A stretch of DNA of 64,000 nt from Robiginitalea sp. SC105 (GTDB lineage: Bacteria; Bacteroidota; Bacteroidia; Flavobacteriales; Flavobacteriaceae): NCBI RefSeq assembly GCF_014243345.1, contig NZ_JACLZF010000001.1, forward strand, positions 124,001 through 188,000, given 5' to 3'. Every line of letters starts with the position of its first letter. The stretch's first letter is position 1. A program made the position numbers and the translations under genes. The notes beneath the pieces are model-generated. The model worked only from the letters and a program-made list of their open reading frames with translations. It searched no databases and was not told the origin of the DNA. Below, in pieces: positions 8,586 to 17,594 of the stretch.

Positions 8586-10394
8586 TTATAATCCCTTTGG
8601 GATATCATTAAAGCCCATTTCAACAATTAATTTGTCCCATCGGGGATCGTCATATAGAGGTTCGAAGGGAGGCTCCACCTTAAGCCAGTACAACTCCACT
8701 TCCTTGTCTTCAATCGCTTTGTCAAGCCACTGAAAAGCGGCTTCATGATCACCGGTTTGGGCACTAACCATAGCAAGGTGAAATGCCGGACTGCCAATGG
8801 GTGAATTGGCAGTCTGGTCCTTAAGTTCTTCCATTAGGGATTCGTATTCTTCTAGATTACCGAGTTTGTAATGAGCTGCTGCCAGGTAACCCAGGATTCG
8901 GGCAGGTCTAATACCAGGTACCTGATCAAAATACGATTCCCCAACATTGATAACCCTCCTGTACTTTTCCAATGCGTAAAAGACACGCACGGCCGTTCCC
9001 TGAATAACGCCAGTTTTGAACTTTTCCAGGGCCTCTTCTATGGTCTGTATAGCAGCATCATCCATTCCGTTGAAATATTCGGCCAGGCCCTTGGCGGTCC
9101 ATGGACTTGGCTCGTATGGTGATTCCCTCACGCTTTCTATAGCCCACTGGTAATGCAGTTCTGGATTGTCACCCAATGCAGGTAAAAACAGGTTGCCCGA
9201 GCCTCTCTTTTTGGGAGTCAATTCCACACCTTTCATATACATTTCGTAGGCATCAAGTTCCTGTTTATACCAGATTTTGTTAATAGCCAAGCTAATATAG
9301 GCTTGGCCATAGGTGGGTGCTTTTTGAATTGCGAATTCAAATAGTCTATTTGCTTTTTCGATGTTCTCCTCATAATCATCTATTGATTCTCCGTCCCATG
9401 TATACTGAGATGACCAGTAGTATCCCAAATCGACGTAAGCCGCATAGAATGAGGAATCCAGTTCAATCGCCTGTTCGAGGTATTCTTTTACAATAGGGGG
9501 TTCTGCACCAATAACCTTACTTCCTTCATACCTCGCTTTTTGCAACAAGTCCCAGGCCTGTGTGTCTGATGTTCGTTCAGCAGCCGGTATACTGATCTCT
9601 GAGAATTTAAACTCATAATTGAGTTCACGCCCGATTGAGGTCGCTACATCATCAATGATTTCGTTGATTGAAGCCATGTCCTCGTCAAAATTTTTAGACC
9701 AAAGCTGTGAAAAATCATCACTGGAAATTAATTTGACAATGATTTTGATTCGATCTCCAACCCGTATTACACTTCCCTCCAGGTAATGTGTCAAATCGAG
9801 GTTTTCCGCAATACTTTCAGGACTGGAATTGGTGCTCTCCAAATAAGCGACCGAGGGTCGTGTGATTACCCTGAGCCCGTCAATATTTTGCAGAGAATTA
9901 TTTATGACATCTACCAATGCAGAGGCGAGCCATTCGTGGTCCGCAGCCGGACTATTATCCCTGAACGGCATAACCGCAATAGACTTTACCGTTATATCCG
10001 ATTCTATTTGAGTATTGGGAGTCTTATCTGGTTCTGCCTGGGAACGCCCAAATTGATTGTACAATAACAAGACTACCGCCAGTGACAAAAACCCAATAAT
10101 CACCCGGTTCAGGCGGCGTCCCTTGATCCCGGAAGGTGTTTTTGACTCCGGCAGATCATCTGTTTTCTTAATTCCGTCGGGTGTCACATCATAAACCCAG
10201 GAAAAGACGAGATTGACAGGAAATCCCAGTGCGAGCAGAATAATAAATGCTTTTAGAACAAAGGGAGGGGTGTCAAATGCGGGCAGCACCGCAGAGGCAA
10301 CCTCAATCAGCACCCAGGCCACAGCCAGGTAGGCCACCGCCGATTTAAAGACTTTGCGCCTTTTAAGCTCTTCAAAGTATTTTTTGAAATCCAT
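8586..10394 (-). CDS. Membrane-anchored TolB-like/TPR protein
   Basis: Protein of 602 residues. The N-terminus (MDFKKYFEELKRRKVFKSA) is the typical opening of a family in which a cytoplasmic segment is followed by membrane helices, here about 18-36, 46-68 and 98-112. A TolB N-terminal-like/FlgO-like domain follows (about 135-265; SIAVMPFRDNSPAADHEWLA, HYLEGSVIRVGDRIKI), then TPR repeats to the end (about 280-590). In related proteins a DNA-binding or cyclase domain can precede this module; here there is none. The function is unknown; a sensory or scaffold role is usual speculation. Base composition is clearly more AT-rich than in the operons on either side, which suggests a different history. 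Confidence 0.75.
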   Translation of the reverse strand: MDFKKYFEELKRRKVFKSAVAYLAVAWVLIEVASAVLPAFDTPPFVLKAFIILLALGFPVNLVFSWVYDVTPDGIKKTDDLPESKTPSGIKGRRLNRVIIGFLSLAVVLLLYNQFGRSQAEPDKTPNTQIESDITVKSIAVMPFRDNSPAADHEWLASALVDVINNSLQNIDGLRVITRPSVAYLESTNSSPESIAENLDLTHYLEGSVIRVGDRIKIIVKLISSDDFSQLWSKNFDEDMASINEIIDDVATSIGRELNYEFKFSEISIPAAERTSDTQAWDLLQKARYEGSKVIGAEPPIVKEYLEQAIELDSSFYAAYVDLGYYWSSQYTWDGESIDDYEENIEKANRLFEFAIQKAPTYGQAYISLAINKIWYKQELDAYEMYMKGVELTPKKRGSGNLFLPALGDNPELHYQWAIESVRESPYEPSPWTAKGLAEYFNGMDDAAIQTIEEALEKFKTGVIQGTAVRVFYALEKYRRVINVGESYFDQVPGIRPARILGYLAAAHYKLGNLEEYESLMEELKDQTANSPIGSPAFHLAMVSAQTGDHEAAFQWLDKAIEDKEVELYWLKVEPPFEPLYDDPRWDKLIVEMGFNDIPKGL

Positions 10395-10475
10395 GTGGCC
10401 CTCAAGATACTAAAATCCGATAGCTCACTAGGGCGCTTCATGCTCCAAATCAATTAATTTCTTATCTTGAAACGT

Positions 10476-10499
10476 AAGGGTTGCCACCGCAAAACCCTT
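10476..10499. repeat. Inverted repeat between divergent genes
   Basis: AAGGGTT and AACCCTT (7 bp, perfect) separated by 10 bases in the 200-bp gap between the divergent genes at 10394 and 10596. No T run follows on either strand, so it is not a good terminator; it could be an operator or an RNA hairpin in a 5' leader. I found no clear promoter box in this gap. Confidence 0.4.
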
Positions 10500-10595
10500 G
10501 GGACTAGAATACTATATAACGTTAGACTGTATAGACGATGATTTAGACCACTGATTGTTTCCCAGAAGAAAAGCTCTAAAATAAAATCAGCCGCT

Positions 10596-11102
10596 ATGAA
10601 ACTGTTTCGTATTCTGTCCATCCTAACCTTTATTTTGACTCTGACTTCAATTAATGCACAAAAGGCCAAACCCTACAAAGCCTGGGTAAAAACAATTACA
10701 GGGACAAAGGTTAAAGGAATCTTGTATTCTGCTGACCAAAGCGGGCTTCTGCTTGTGGATAAAAATCTCATGGATACCATCGCCAGCCTCGAAATAACCA
10801 ATATCGATGTACTGAAAGTGAGGAAGAAGGGAAATATTGGTAGGGGTGCCTGGATAGGTGCCGCCAGTGGGGCATTAATGGGTGCTGTATTGGGCTATGC
10901 AGAAGGTGATGCCCCTCCCGATTGCTGGCTCTTTTGCCAAACGGCGGAAGAAAAGGCATTAATGGTTGGTATTGTCCTTACCGTGCCCGGGACGGGAATA
11001 GGGGCACTGATTGGAACGGGAAGGAAAAAATACTTAATTGGTGGTGCTGCTGATTCGTATTTACCGATCCTCCCGGAGTTGCAGGGATATGCGCTACATT
11101 GA
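10596..11102 (+). CDS. Exported glycine-zipper-like hypothetical protein
   Basis: Protein of 168 residues, no family recognised. It has a signal peptide (about 1-21, ending LTLTSINAQ), a beta-type segment (25-75; TGTKVKGILYSADQSGLLLVD, a small SH3-like or LSM-like shape in appearance), then a glycine-rich hydrophobic block (about 85-107; GRGAWIGAASGALMGAVLGY) and a second one (126-145). This pattern is common in Bacteroidota periplasmic or outer-membrane hypotheticals. It stands alone between divergent and convergent neighbours and shares their AT-richer composition. Confidence 0.65.
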   Translation: MKLFRILSILTFILTLTSINAQKAKPYKAWVKTITGTKVKGILYSADQSGLLLVDKNLMDTIASLEITNIDVLKVRKKGNIGRGAWIGAASGALMGAVLGYAEGDAPPDCWLFCQTAEEKALMVGIVLTVPGTGIGALIGTGRKKYLIGGAADSYLPILPELQGYALH

Positions 11103-11193
11103 ATATACCCCCTGACAGCCCCGGAGAAGGGGTCCCGGGAGCAGTCCGGCACTCCCAAGCAGTACGCCGGACAGGAGCAGCATCTCCCGCGCA

Positions 11194-11478
11194 TTATGCC
11201 TGCAGACTGAATAGCCCCAGCAGCAGGAAAGCCATTGCAAGTACAAAGGACAGGTAGAACTGATAGTACAGGCTACCTGTCTTACCCTTTTCCCGCAGGG
11301 TCACTTCCTTGTACAAAGGGAGATACCGGAAGATTTTTCCCTTGATAAAAAACCCACTGTCGAACAGGCTTACCTCCCTGCCCCTTGACTTCAGGTATTT
11401 CATGATTGAAATACTCACCGCCAAATTAAACCATAGAAAAACAAGGGTGATAAATCCAAAAAGTATCGGGATTTTCAT
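11194..11478 (-). CDS. Small two-helix membrane protein, unknown function
   Basis: Protein of 94 residues with a hydrophobic N-terminal helix (about 4-26), a basic and aromatic middle section, and a second helix at the C-terminus (about 72-92). No family recognised. It is convergent with the glycine-zipper protein and divergent from the CehA-type gene. The 91-bp convergent gap holds short inverted repeats (CCCC-GGAGAA-GGGG; TCCGGC/GCCGGA at 11145-11171), which could end transcription from both sides. Confidence 0.55.
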   Translation of the reverse strand: MKIPILFGFITLVFLWFNLAVSISIMKYLKSRGREVSLFDSGFFIKGKIFRYLPLYKEVTLREKGKTGSLYYQFYLSFVLAMAFLLLGLFSLQA

Positions 11479-11627
11479 GATTCCACTTACCCATTAAAGT
11501 TGGGATAACCGGTCCTTTAAATTGACCACTTCATAAGATAACAAGAATTCATGGTGGGACCAATCCCTGCCCAGTAAATTGTACAACCTCTTCCGAAAAC
11601 CCTTTTGATTTATCTTGTACCTTTAGA

Positions 11628-11658
11628 AGTAAAGCGCTTTTCATAAAGTAAAGCGCTT
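11628..11658. promoter_or_regulatory. Doubled AGTAAAGCGCTT motif upstream of the CehA-type gene
   Basis: The 12-mer AGTAAAGCGCTT occurs at 11628-11639 and again at 11647-11658, exactly 19 bp apart. Each contains the palindrome AAGCGCTT (the first extends to AAAGCGCTTT). The second copy ends 22 bp before the preferred start codon. Two palindromes in direct repeat close to a start codon look like an operator pair; the centre CG flanked by A and T runs is reminiscent of LacI-family sites. No such regulator is encoded nearby. Confidence 0.5.
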
Positions 11659-11680
11659 GCCGCAAATGTTACCCGGAACC

Positions 11681-13912
11681 ATGAATAAGGCCAGTTTTTT
11701 CCTGTGCATCCTGTTCTTCGGCCTGACGACCTCCCTTCCCTCCTATGGCCATACCGGCCATACAGACCCGGAGCTGGAAGAAATCAACGATTATCTGATG
11801 GCCATCCAGTTAATGCGCCACTACGATCCACAGGCGATTGGCATATTTGAGAAATGGCGGGAACTCCGGGAGGCCTCGTGGAAGATCAGGGAACTGACAG
11901 ATAATGAAAATCTCCTGGTCAACTCTGGCAGCGTACTGGAGCAGATCGCCCAGGCCAGGAGCCTGCAAAAAGACCTTTTATTGGCATGCCGCAACTATTT
12001 CCTGCAACTGGAAAGCAAGCAACCGGTAATCCGGTTTGCGTTTGGTGCGGAATCTGTCAGTACAAGCTGGGATGACCCCGTTTTTGAGGTGGAAGTAGAA
12101 CACCCCCGGGTGGTACTGGTCAAACTGACTAACCAGACCCCTGAACCGCTTACGATCAATATGTCGGGGGAATACAGCGATGACATCCTTTTTTGGAAAA
12201 AGGACATCCTGCTAAAGGGGGCAGGTTCACGGTATACCTTTGTAGTTTTAAAACCTTTCCGGGAGGGGATTTCGGAGAGCGTGCTTCATGTAAGCAATGA
12301 AAAAGGCCGGCAGGCAGAGGCCCATATTGTCCTACATGGAGTTGGCATGAAATCGGTTCCCTCACGGGTCTATCCCGGGAAATCCATAGACCTGCTGCCG
12401 CTGTCCGCATACGACCATGTAGGAAACGACCTGTTGCCGGATTTTAAACAGGCGATCCGTTTTAAGGTGTCTGATGCGCAGACGGGACGCGCGTTGACCG
12501 CCCGGGTGGAAGTAAAAGACAAAAACGACAATCTGTACTGGACGCCCCTGAAAGGCCCTTCTTTTGCCATCGATCGGACCAGGGGATGGAATACGACCTT
12601 GTGGGAGTTTCAGCCCGGGCCCTACTTTTACATTGCGGATGAGGCCCGCCTGGGTGTGGACCCCAAGGGAAAAACGGCCACTTTGTACCATGGATTCGAG
12701 TATAAACCAGTGACTGTAGAAGTACCCGATGACGGTTTGGTCAACGTTGCGCTGGAGCGCTGGATAAATATGCCCGAACTTGGCTGGTATTCGGGACAGA
12801 CCCATATACACACCACCGACAGCGGCGTACCTGTCATGTTCTCCAGGTTCTGGCCCTTGATCACCCGGGCCGAAGACCTCCACGTATCCGCCATCCTGAC
12901 GCTGAAAGGGGAATGGGATACCCATGCCATCTACGCAAATGAATATCCCATGGGGTTGCGGGAAGCGTTCAGTACCGGGGAACACCTGGTTACGTACGAC
13001 CAGGAATACCGCAGCAATCCCTACGGGCACCTGATCTTCCTCGGGCTGGACTACCTGATGCAGCCCATCAGTTCCGGGGCGCTGGGGGAACTGGCCGGGC
13101 CGGATTATCCGCCCAATGCACTGGTCTTGCAGGAAGCAATAGATGACGGGGGGACCACCATCGGCGCACATTTTGGCAATTATATCACAAATGGAGAACC
13201 CGTTAAAACCCCATGGCCATCGACCGGTTTCGAAATGCCGGTGGATGTGGCCCTGGGGAAAATCCACCTTGCCGAGATCTATGGCAACGGGGGCCAGCAA
13301 AGCGTATGGTACGACCTATTGAACTGCGGGTTTCGGGTCATGGCCACCGCGGGGCCTGACTGGGATATCAAAGATACCCCTAGGGTTTACGTCAACCTCG
13401 AAGGAAAACCTTTTACGCTGGCCAATTGGCGAGCGGCTTTGCAGTCTGGAAGAAGCTTTATTACCAAGGGCCCGATGCTTTTCTTCAGTGTAAATGGGAA
13501 ATTGGCCGGATCGGAAATCAACGTAAGCGGGAAAAGGGCAATACTGAAAATTGAAGCCAATGGGCTGACCCCCGATGGAAAATTGCCCGTCGAAGTCGTA
13601 TTCAATGGGAAAACAATCCGGTCAGGGATCGATCTGAATGAAAACATCACCGTTGAAGATTCCGGCTGGCTGGCTGTGCGGACAGCCGGGGCCCATTCCA
13701 ACCCCGTGTTCATAAATATTGAGGGGCGCCCGGCCGGCATGTCGGCACCTGCTGAACGGTTTATTGAAATCACGGATCAGTTGGAGGTATGGGTCAAAAC
13801 CAGAGGGCTTTTCTACTCTGAAGAACAGAAGCAGCAGGTCCTGGACGTTCTGGAAGCCGGCAGGAAGGTTTTCAGGGACGTGGCGGAGAATGCCAGAATG
13901 CAGGGCCGGTAA
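11681..13912 (+). CDS. Secreted CehA/McbA-family metallohydrolase (PHP-like)
   Basis: About 743 residues from ATG 11681, chosen because a signal peptide (MNKASFFLCILFFGLTTSL) starts there; an upstream TTG (11657) and ATG (11666) are in frame but add only non-signal residues. The N-terminal half (about 30-360) is beta-rich and unassigned. The C-terminal half is PHP-like: GWYSGQTHIHTTD supplies the metal-binding HxH. Further conserved pieces are IGAHFGNY, a GPDWDI segment, and GRSFITKGPMLFF, typical of CehA/McbA proteins. Relatives include the carbaryl hydrolase CehA and the McbA maturation protein, so a metal-dependent esterase or phosphoesterase is likely. The substrate is unknown. It is monocistronic. 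Confidence 0.82.
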   Translation: MNKASFFLCILFFGLTTSLPSYGHTGHTDPELEEINDYLMAIQLMRHYDPQAIGIFEKWRELREASWKIRELTDNENLLVNSGSVLEQIAQARSLQKDLLLACRNYFLQLESKQPVIRFAFGAESVSTSWDDPVFEVEVEHPRVVLVKLTNQTPEPLTINMSGEYSDDILFWKKDILLKGAGSRYTFVVLKPFREGISESVLHVSNEKGRQAEAHIVLHGVGMKSVPSRVYPGKSIDLLPLSAYDHVGNDLLPDFKQAIRFKVSDAQTGRALTARVEVKDKNDNLYWTPLKGPSFAIDRTRGWNTTLWEFQPGPYFYIADEARLGVDPKGKTATLYHGFEYKPVTVEVPDDGLVNVALERWINMPELGWYSGQTHIHTTDSGVPVMFSRFWPLITRAEDLHVSAILTLKGEWDTHAIYANEYPMGLREAFSTGEHLVTYDQEYRSNPYGHLIFLGLDYLMQPISSGALGELAGPDYPPNALVLQEAIDDGGTTIGAHFGNYITNGEPVKTPWPSTGFEMPVDVALGKIHLAEIYGNGGQQSVWYDLLNCGFRVMATAGPDWDIKDTPRVYVNLEGKPFTLANWRAALQSGRSFITKGPMLFFSVNGKLAGSEINVSGKRAILKIEANGLTPDGKLPVEVVFNGKTIRSGIDLNENITVEDSGWLAVRTAGAHSNPVFINIEGRPAGMSAPAERFIEITDQLEVWVKTRGLFYSEEQKQQVLDVLEAGRKVFRDVAENARMQGR

Positions 13913-13924
13913 TGGCCTAATGAG

Positions 13925-14040
13925 CAACAAGCACCACGCAGTTAGTCCTCACTCCTGGTAAGTGGGGTGACCACAGGAACACCGAGCGCCAGCGAGGCAT
14001 CTCCCGGCATCCGGCAAGTCAGCGCAATATCTCCCCAGGA
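13925..14040. repeat. Diverged dispersed copy of the 111-bp repeat family
   Basis: In the 253-bp gap after the metallohydrolase, the strings GCAGTTAGTCCT, TGACCACAGGAACACCGAGCG and GCATCTCCCGGCATCCGGCAAG follow in the same order as GAAGTTAGTCCTGGCACC, GGACCAAGGGAACACCGACTG and TATCTCCTGGCACCCGG in the array at 8165-8507. By eye it is one diverged unit, not a tandem. Nothing else is visible in the gap except the promoter of the next gene. Confidence 0.65.
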
Positions 14041-14081
14041 ACGCAGCTTCCCGAACCCTTCGAAAACTCAAAAGCAGCTGG

Positions 14082-14111
14082 TTGCGGCACACCGTAATAA
14101 ACTGTACCTTG
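14082..14111 (+). promoter_or_regulatory. Probable promoter of the BNR/VPS10-like gene
   Basis: TTG at 14082-14084, a 20-base spacer and TACCTTG at 14105-14111 (one base short of TAnnTTTG). Predicted start of transcription near 14118, giving a 5' leader of about 48 bases. Confidence 0.45.
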
Positions 14112-14165
14112 AAGCAATTTCGACTCTTTTCCATATAGCAACCCACAAAACCCAACCCAACCACC

Positions 14166-17100
14166 ATGCGTACCACCTTTCGGCGAACCTTAGCATTGCC
14201 TTTTTTAGGCCTTTTAGCCTCGATTTATGTCCACGCCCAGCAGGGCTCGGGCGAAGTTTACAAAGAACTGGCCAGCGGCCTGAAGCTCCGCGAGATCGGC
14301 CCGGCCCTAATGGGCGGACGCATTGCCGATCTCGCAGTCAACCCCCGCGACAAAAGCAACTGGTATGTAGCCGTGGGTTCGGGAGGGGTGTGGAAAACCA
14401 GCAACAGCGGCACGACCTGGGAACCGGTATTCGACCATGAAAACTCCTATTCCATCGGATGCGTGGCCATCGACCCGGCCAATCCGAACATCGTCTGGGT
14501 AGGCACGGGCGAAAACGTAAGCGGCCGGCACGTAGGCTGGGGCGACGGGGTCTACAAAAGCCTCGATGGGGGGCAGACCTGGCAAAATATGGGACTGGGG
14601 AAATCGGAGCACATCGGCAGGATTTTGATCGACCCCAGGGACAGCGACGTCATATATGTAGCCGCAGAAGGCCCGCTATGGTCATCGGGCGGGGATCGCG
14701 GCCTGTACAAAAGCACCGACGGAGGCGCGACCTGGGTCCTGTCGCTGAAAATCGACGCAGACACAGGGGTTACCGATGTGGAGTTTGACCCGTCGAACCC
14801 GGATGTGGTCTATGCGGCCGCCTACCAGCGCAGACGGCATACCTGGTCGCTGCTGGCGGGCGGGCCCCAATCCGGGATCTATAAATCGACCGACTCCGGG
14901 ACATCCTGGCGGCTGATAAAAACAGGGTTACCCAAGGGCGACATGGGCAAAATCGGCCTGGCGGTCACACCGGCCGACCCGGAGCGGGTATATGCCACCA
15001 TAGAAGCGGATGAAAAGGAAAGGGGTTTTTACCGGTCCATGGACAAGGGCGAGAGCTGGGAAAAACGCAACAGCTATATCTCCGGCGGCACGGGGCCGCA
15101 TTATTACCAGGAACTGGAGGCCTCCCCGGCCAACCCCGACCTGGTCTATCAGATGGATGTATTCCTGCATGTGACCCGTGACGGGGGCAAGACCATCGAC
15201 TACCTCGGAACCGGGAGGGAAAAACACAGCGACAACCACGCACTGTGGATCGACCCCGACAACGGGAAACACCTGCTTGCCGGTTCTGACGGAGGGTTAT
15301 ACGAATCCTTTGACGAGGGACTTACCTGGAGGCATTTCCCGAATCTGCCGATCTCCCAGTTTTACAAGATTTCACTCGACAATGCCGAGCCTTTTTTCAA
15401 CGTGGTGGCCGGTGCGCAGGACCTGGGAACCCTCATCGGCCCTTCCAGGACCACCCATACCGAAGGGGTGCGCAACCAGGACTGGTATGTGCCCTTGGGG
15501 GCCGACGGGTACGATTGCGCGTTCGACCCAACAGACCCCGACATCGTCTATATGGAAATCCAGGAAGGCATGTTATACCGGCTCGACCGGGCCACTGAAG
15601 AAACCCTGTTCATCCAGCCCGAGCCAGCCCCCGGCGAAGCCCCGGAACGATACAACTGGGACAGCCCGATCCTCATCAGCCCCCATGATCCCAAGACGAT
15701 CTACTACGGGTCGCAACGTGTGTGGCGGAGCAACGACCGGGGGGATTCCTGGACGCCTGTCAGCGGGGATCTCACCACCAACAGGGTGCGGTACGAATTG
15801 AAGATGTTTGAAAATGTACCCGGCGTGGACGCCCTCCATGATACCGGTGCCATGTCGAAATACGCCACCCTTACCTCGATCTCGGAATCTCCTTTGAAAA
15901 AAGGCCTGCTGTACACCGGCTCGGATGACGGCCTGGTCCATATCAGCGAAGACGGCGGAATGAGCTGGCGCCGCGCACCGGGCCTTCCCAAGGTACCGGC
16001 CCTTTCGTTCATCAACGACGTGGAAGCCTCCGGCCACGATCCCAGGACGGTTTTCGTTGTGGCAGACGCCCATAAGTTGGGCGATTTCAGTACCTACCTC
16101 TTTATGAGCAACGATGGGGGAGCATCGTGGAAATCCATCAGGGGGGATTTGCCGGCGAATACCACCGTGTGGGTTATCAAGCAGGATCACGTGGATGAAA
16201 ACCTATTGTTCATAGGTGCCGAATACGGCCTCTACTTCTCCCCAAACAAGGGGGAAAACTGGATCCGGTTGGGCGCCGGGGTACCGACCATCCCCTTCCA
16301 GGACGTCGAATTGCACCCGCGCGACAACGACCTGGTGGGCGCTACTTTCGGCCGTGGGATCTATGTGCTGGACGACTATTCTGCCCTCCGGGAGGCCGGC
16401 AAGGTGGCCAAATCAGGGTTGAATGCCCTGTTCAGTGTGCGCGACGCCTGGTGGTATGTGCCCAATGTGCCCTCCCAGGCCAAAGGCATGCCAACGGCCG
16501 GGTCCACGAGCTTCCGGACTCCCAACCCGCCTCACGGCGCGCTGCTGACTTATTATATCGGCGACCTGCCCAAAACTGCCCGGCAGAAGCGGGAGGAAAA
16601 AGAAAAAGAACTCAGAACCCAGGGGGCCGACATTCCTTTTCCGGGGTGGGATGTCCTTAAATCGGAATCCCTGGATACCGAACCCAAAGTACTGTTGCTG
16701 ATTTCGGACGCCGAAGGCCGCGCCTTGCGCTGGCTGAAAGGAGCATCGGAAAAAGGGGTGCATCGCACCCATTGGGATTTACGGTTGGCAGCGCCGGATC
16801 CCATCGACCTGTCCCAACCTTCGTTTATTCCACCCTGGGTAGAAGATCCCCAGGGGCCACTGGTCGCACCCGGTACTTACAGCGCCCAGTTGTACCTGGT
16901 CGATAATGGTCAACTCCGGGCACAGGGAAACCCCCAGTCATTCAAAGTAAAACCAACCCCTCAGTTGCGGGCCGATACCAACTACGAACTATATGCCGCC
17001 TTTACCCAAAAAACTGCTGATCTCGCCCGAAGTGCGGGAGCCGCCGGGAGAAAGCTCGGTGAAGCGGCCGAAAAGCTGCGCTATATGGAGGAAGCCCTGG

Positions 17101-17441
17101 TGCAGACCCCCAGCCTGGAGCCCTCCTTCTTTGAACAGCTGAAAAACCTCAACAACCAAATTTCCACCCTTCGGGAAAGCCTCTATGGAGATCCCATCCG
17201 GTCCTCCAAAAATGAAGCAACGGCCCCATCTGTTGCCGGCAGGATCTGGAGCGTGAGCTATGGCCACTGGGGCACCACCCAGCTTCCGACGGCAACGCAG
17301 CAGCGAAGTATCGACCTGGCCGGGCAGGAATTGGAAAATGTGATCGGGGGCATTGAGGCCTTCGAGAACAAACTGGCTGCTTTCGAGTCCTCCCTGGTAA
17401 GGGCCGGGGCCCCTTATACGCCGGGACGTAAGATCGATTAA
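14166..17441 (+). CDS. Large secreted BNR/VPS10-like beta-propeller protein
   Basis: Protein of 1091 residues with a signal peptide (about 1-25, ending YVHAQQ). Residues about 50-760 contain at least ten Asp-box motifs (SxDxGxxW), for example TSNSGTTW, KSLDGGQTW, KSTDGGATW, KSTDSGTSW, ESFDEGLTW, RSNDRGDSW, ISEDGGMSW and MSNDGGASW. This predicts one or two Sortilin/VPS10-type propellers. The C-terminal 250 residues contain a beta-sandwich-like part and a helical stretch (about 950-1070). Such proteins are annotated as glycosyl hydrolase BNR-repeat proteins, but no sialidase-type catalytic set is evident, so 'hydrolase' is not supported. Probably periplasmic or cell-surface. The gene stands alone with its own promoter. 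Confidence 0.8.
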   Translation: MRTTFRRTLALPFLGLLASIYVHAQQGSGEVYKELASGLKLREIGPALMGGRIADLAVNPRDKSNWYVAVGSGGVWKTSNSGTTWEPVFDHENSYSIGCVAIDPANPNIVWVGTGENVSGRHVGWGDGVYKSLDGGQTWQNMGLGKSEHIGRILIDPRDSDVIYVAAEGPLWSSGGDRGLYKSTDGGATWVLSLKIDADTGVTDVEFDPSNPDVVYAAAYQRRRHTWSLLAGGPQSGIYKSTDSGTSWRLIKTGLPKGDMGKIGLAVTPADPERVYATIEADEKERGFYRSMDKGESWEKRNSYISGGTGPHYYQELEASPANPDLVYQMDVFLHVTRDGGKTIDYLGTGREKHSDNHALWIDPDNGKHLLAGSDGGLYESFDEGLTWRHFPNLPISQFYKISLDNAEPFFNVVAGAQDLGTLIGPSRTTHTEGVRNQDWYVPLGADGYDCAFDPTDPDIVYMEIQEGMLYRLDRATEETLFIQPEPAPGEAPERYNWDSPILISPHDPKTIYYGSQRVWRSNDRGDSWTPVSGDLTTNRVRYELKMFENVPGVDALHDTGAMSKYATLTSISESPLKKGLLYTGSDDGLVHISEDGGMSWRRAPGLPKVPALSFINDVEASGHDPRTVFVVADAHKLGDFSTYLFMSNDGGASWKSIRGDLPANTTVWVIKQDHVDENLLFIGAEYGLYFSPNKGENWIRLGAGVPTIPFQDVELHPRDNDLVGATFGRGIYVLDDYSALREAGKVAKSGLNALFSVRDAWWYVPNVPSQAKGMPTAGSTSFRTPNPPHGALLTYYIGDLPKTARQKREEKEKELRTQGADIPFPGWDVLKSESLDTEPKVLLLISDAEGRALRWLKGASEKGVHRTHWDLRLAAPDPIDLSQPSFIPPWVEDPQGPLVAPGTYSAQLYLVDNGQLRAQGNPQSFKVKPTPQLRADTNYELYAAFTQKTADLARSAGAAGRKLGEAAEKLRYMEEALVQTPSLEPSFFEQLKNLNNQISTLRESLYGDPIRSSKNEATAPSVAGRIWSVSYGHWGTTQLPTATQQRSIDLAGQELENVIGGIEAFENKLAAFESSLVRAGAPYTPGRKID

Positions 17442-17594
17442 TGGGTCCTTTCACCTGATAGGAAGTGGCAACCCCTTTCAATGGATGCTGTTTGGATTGG
17501 ACCAGCCGGGAACTAAAATTCCGACCGGGTTAGCAAATCCCTGCATTCGGCCATCACCACTTTTTTGTAATTTGTGGTTACAACCAACCATTGC

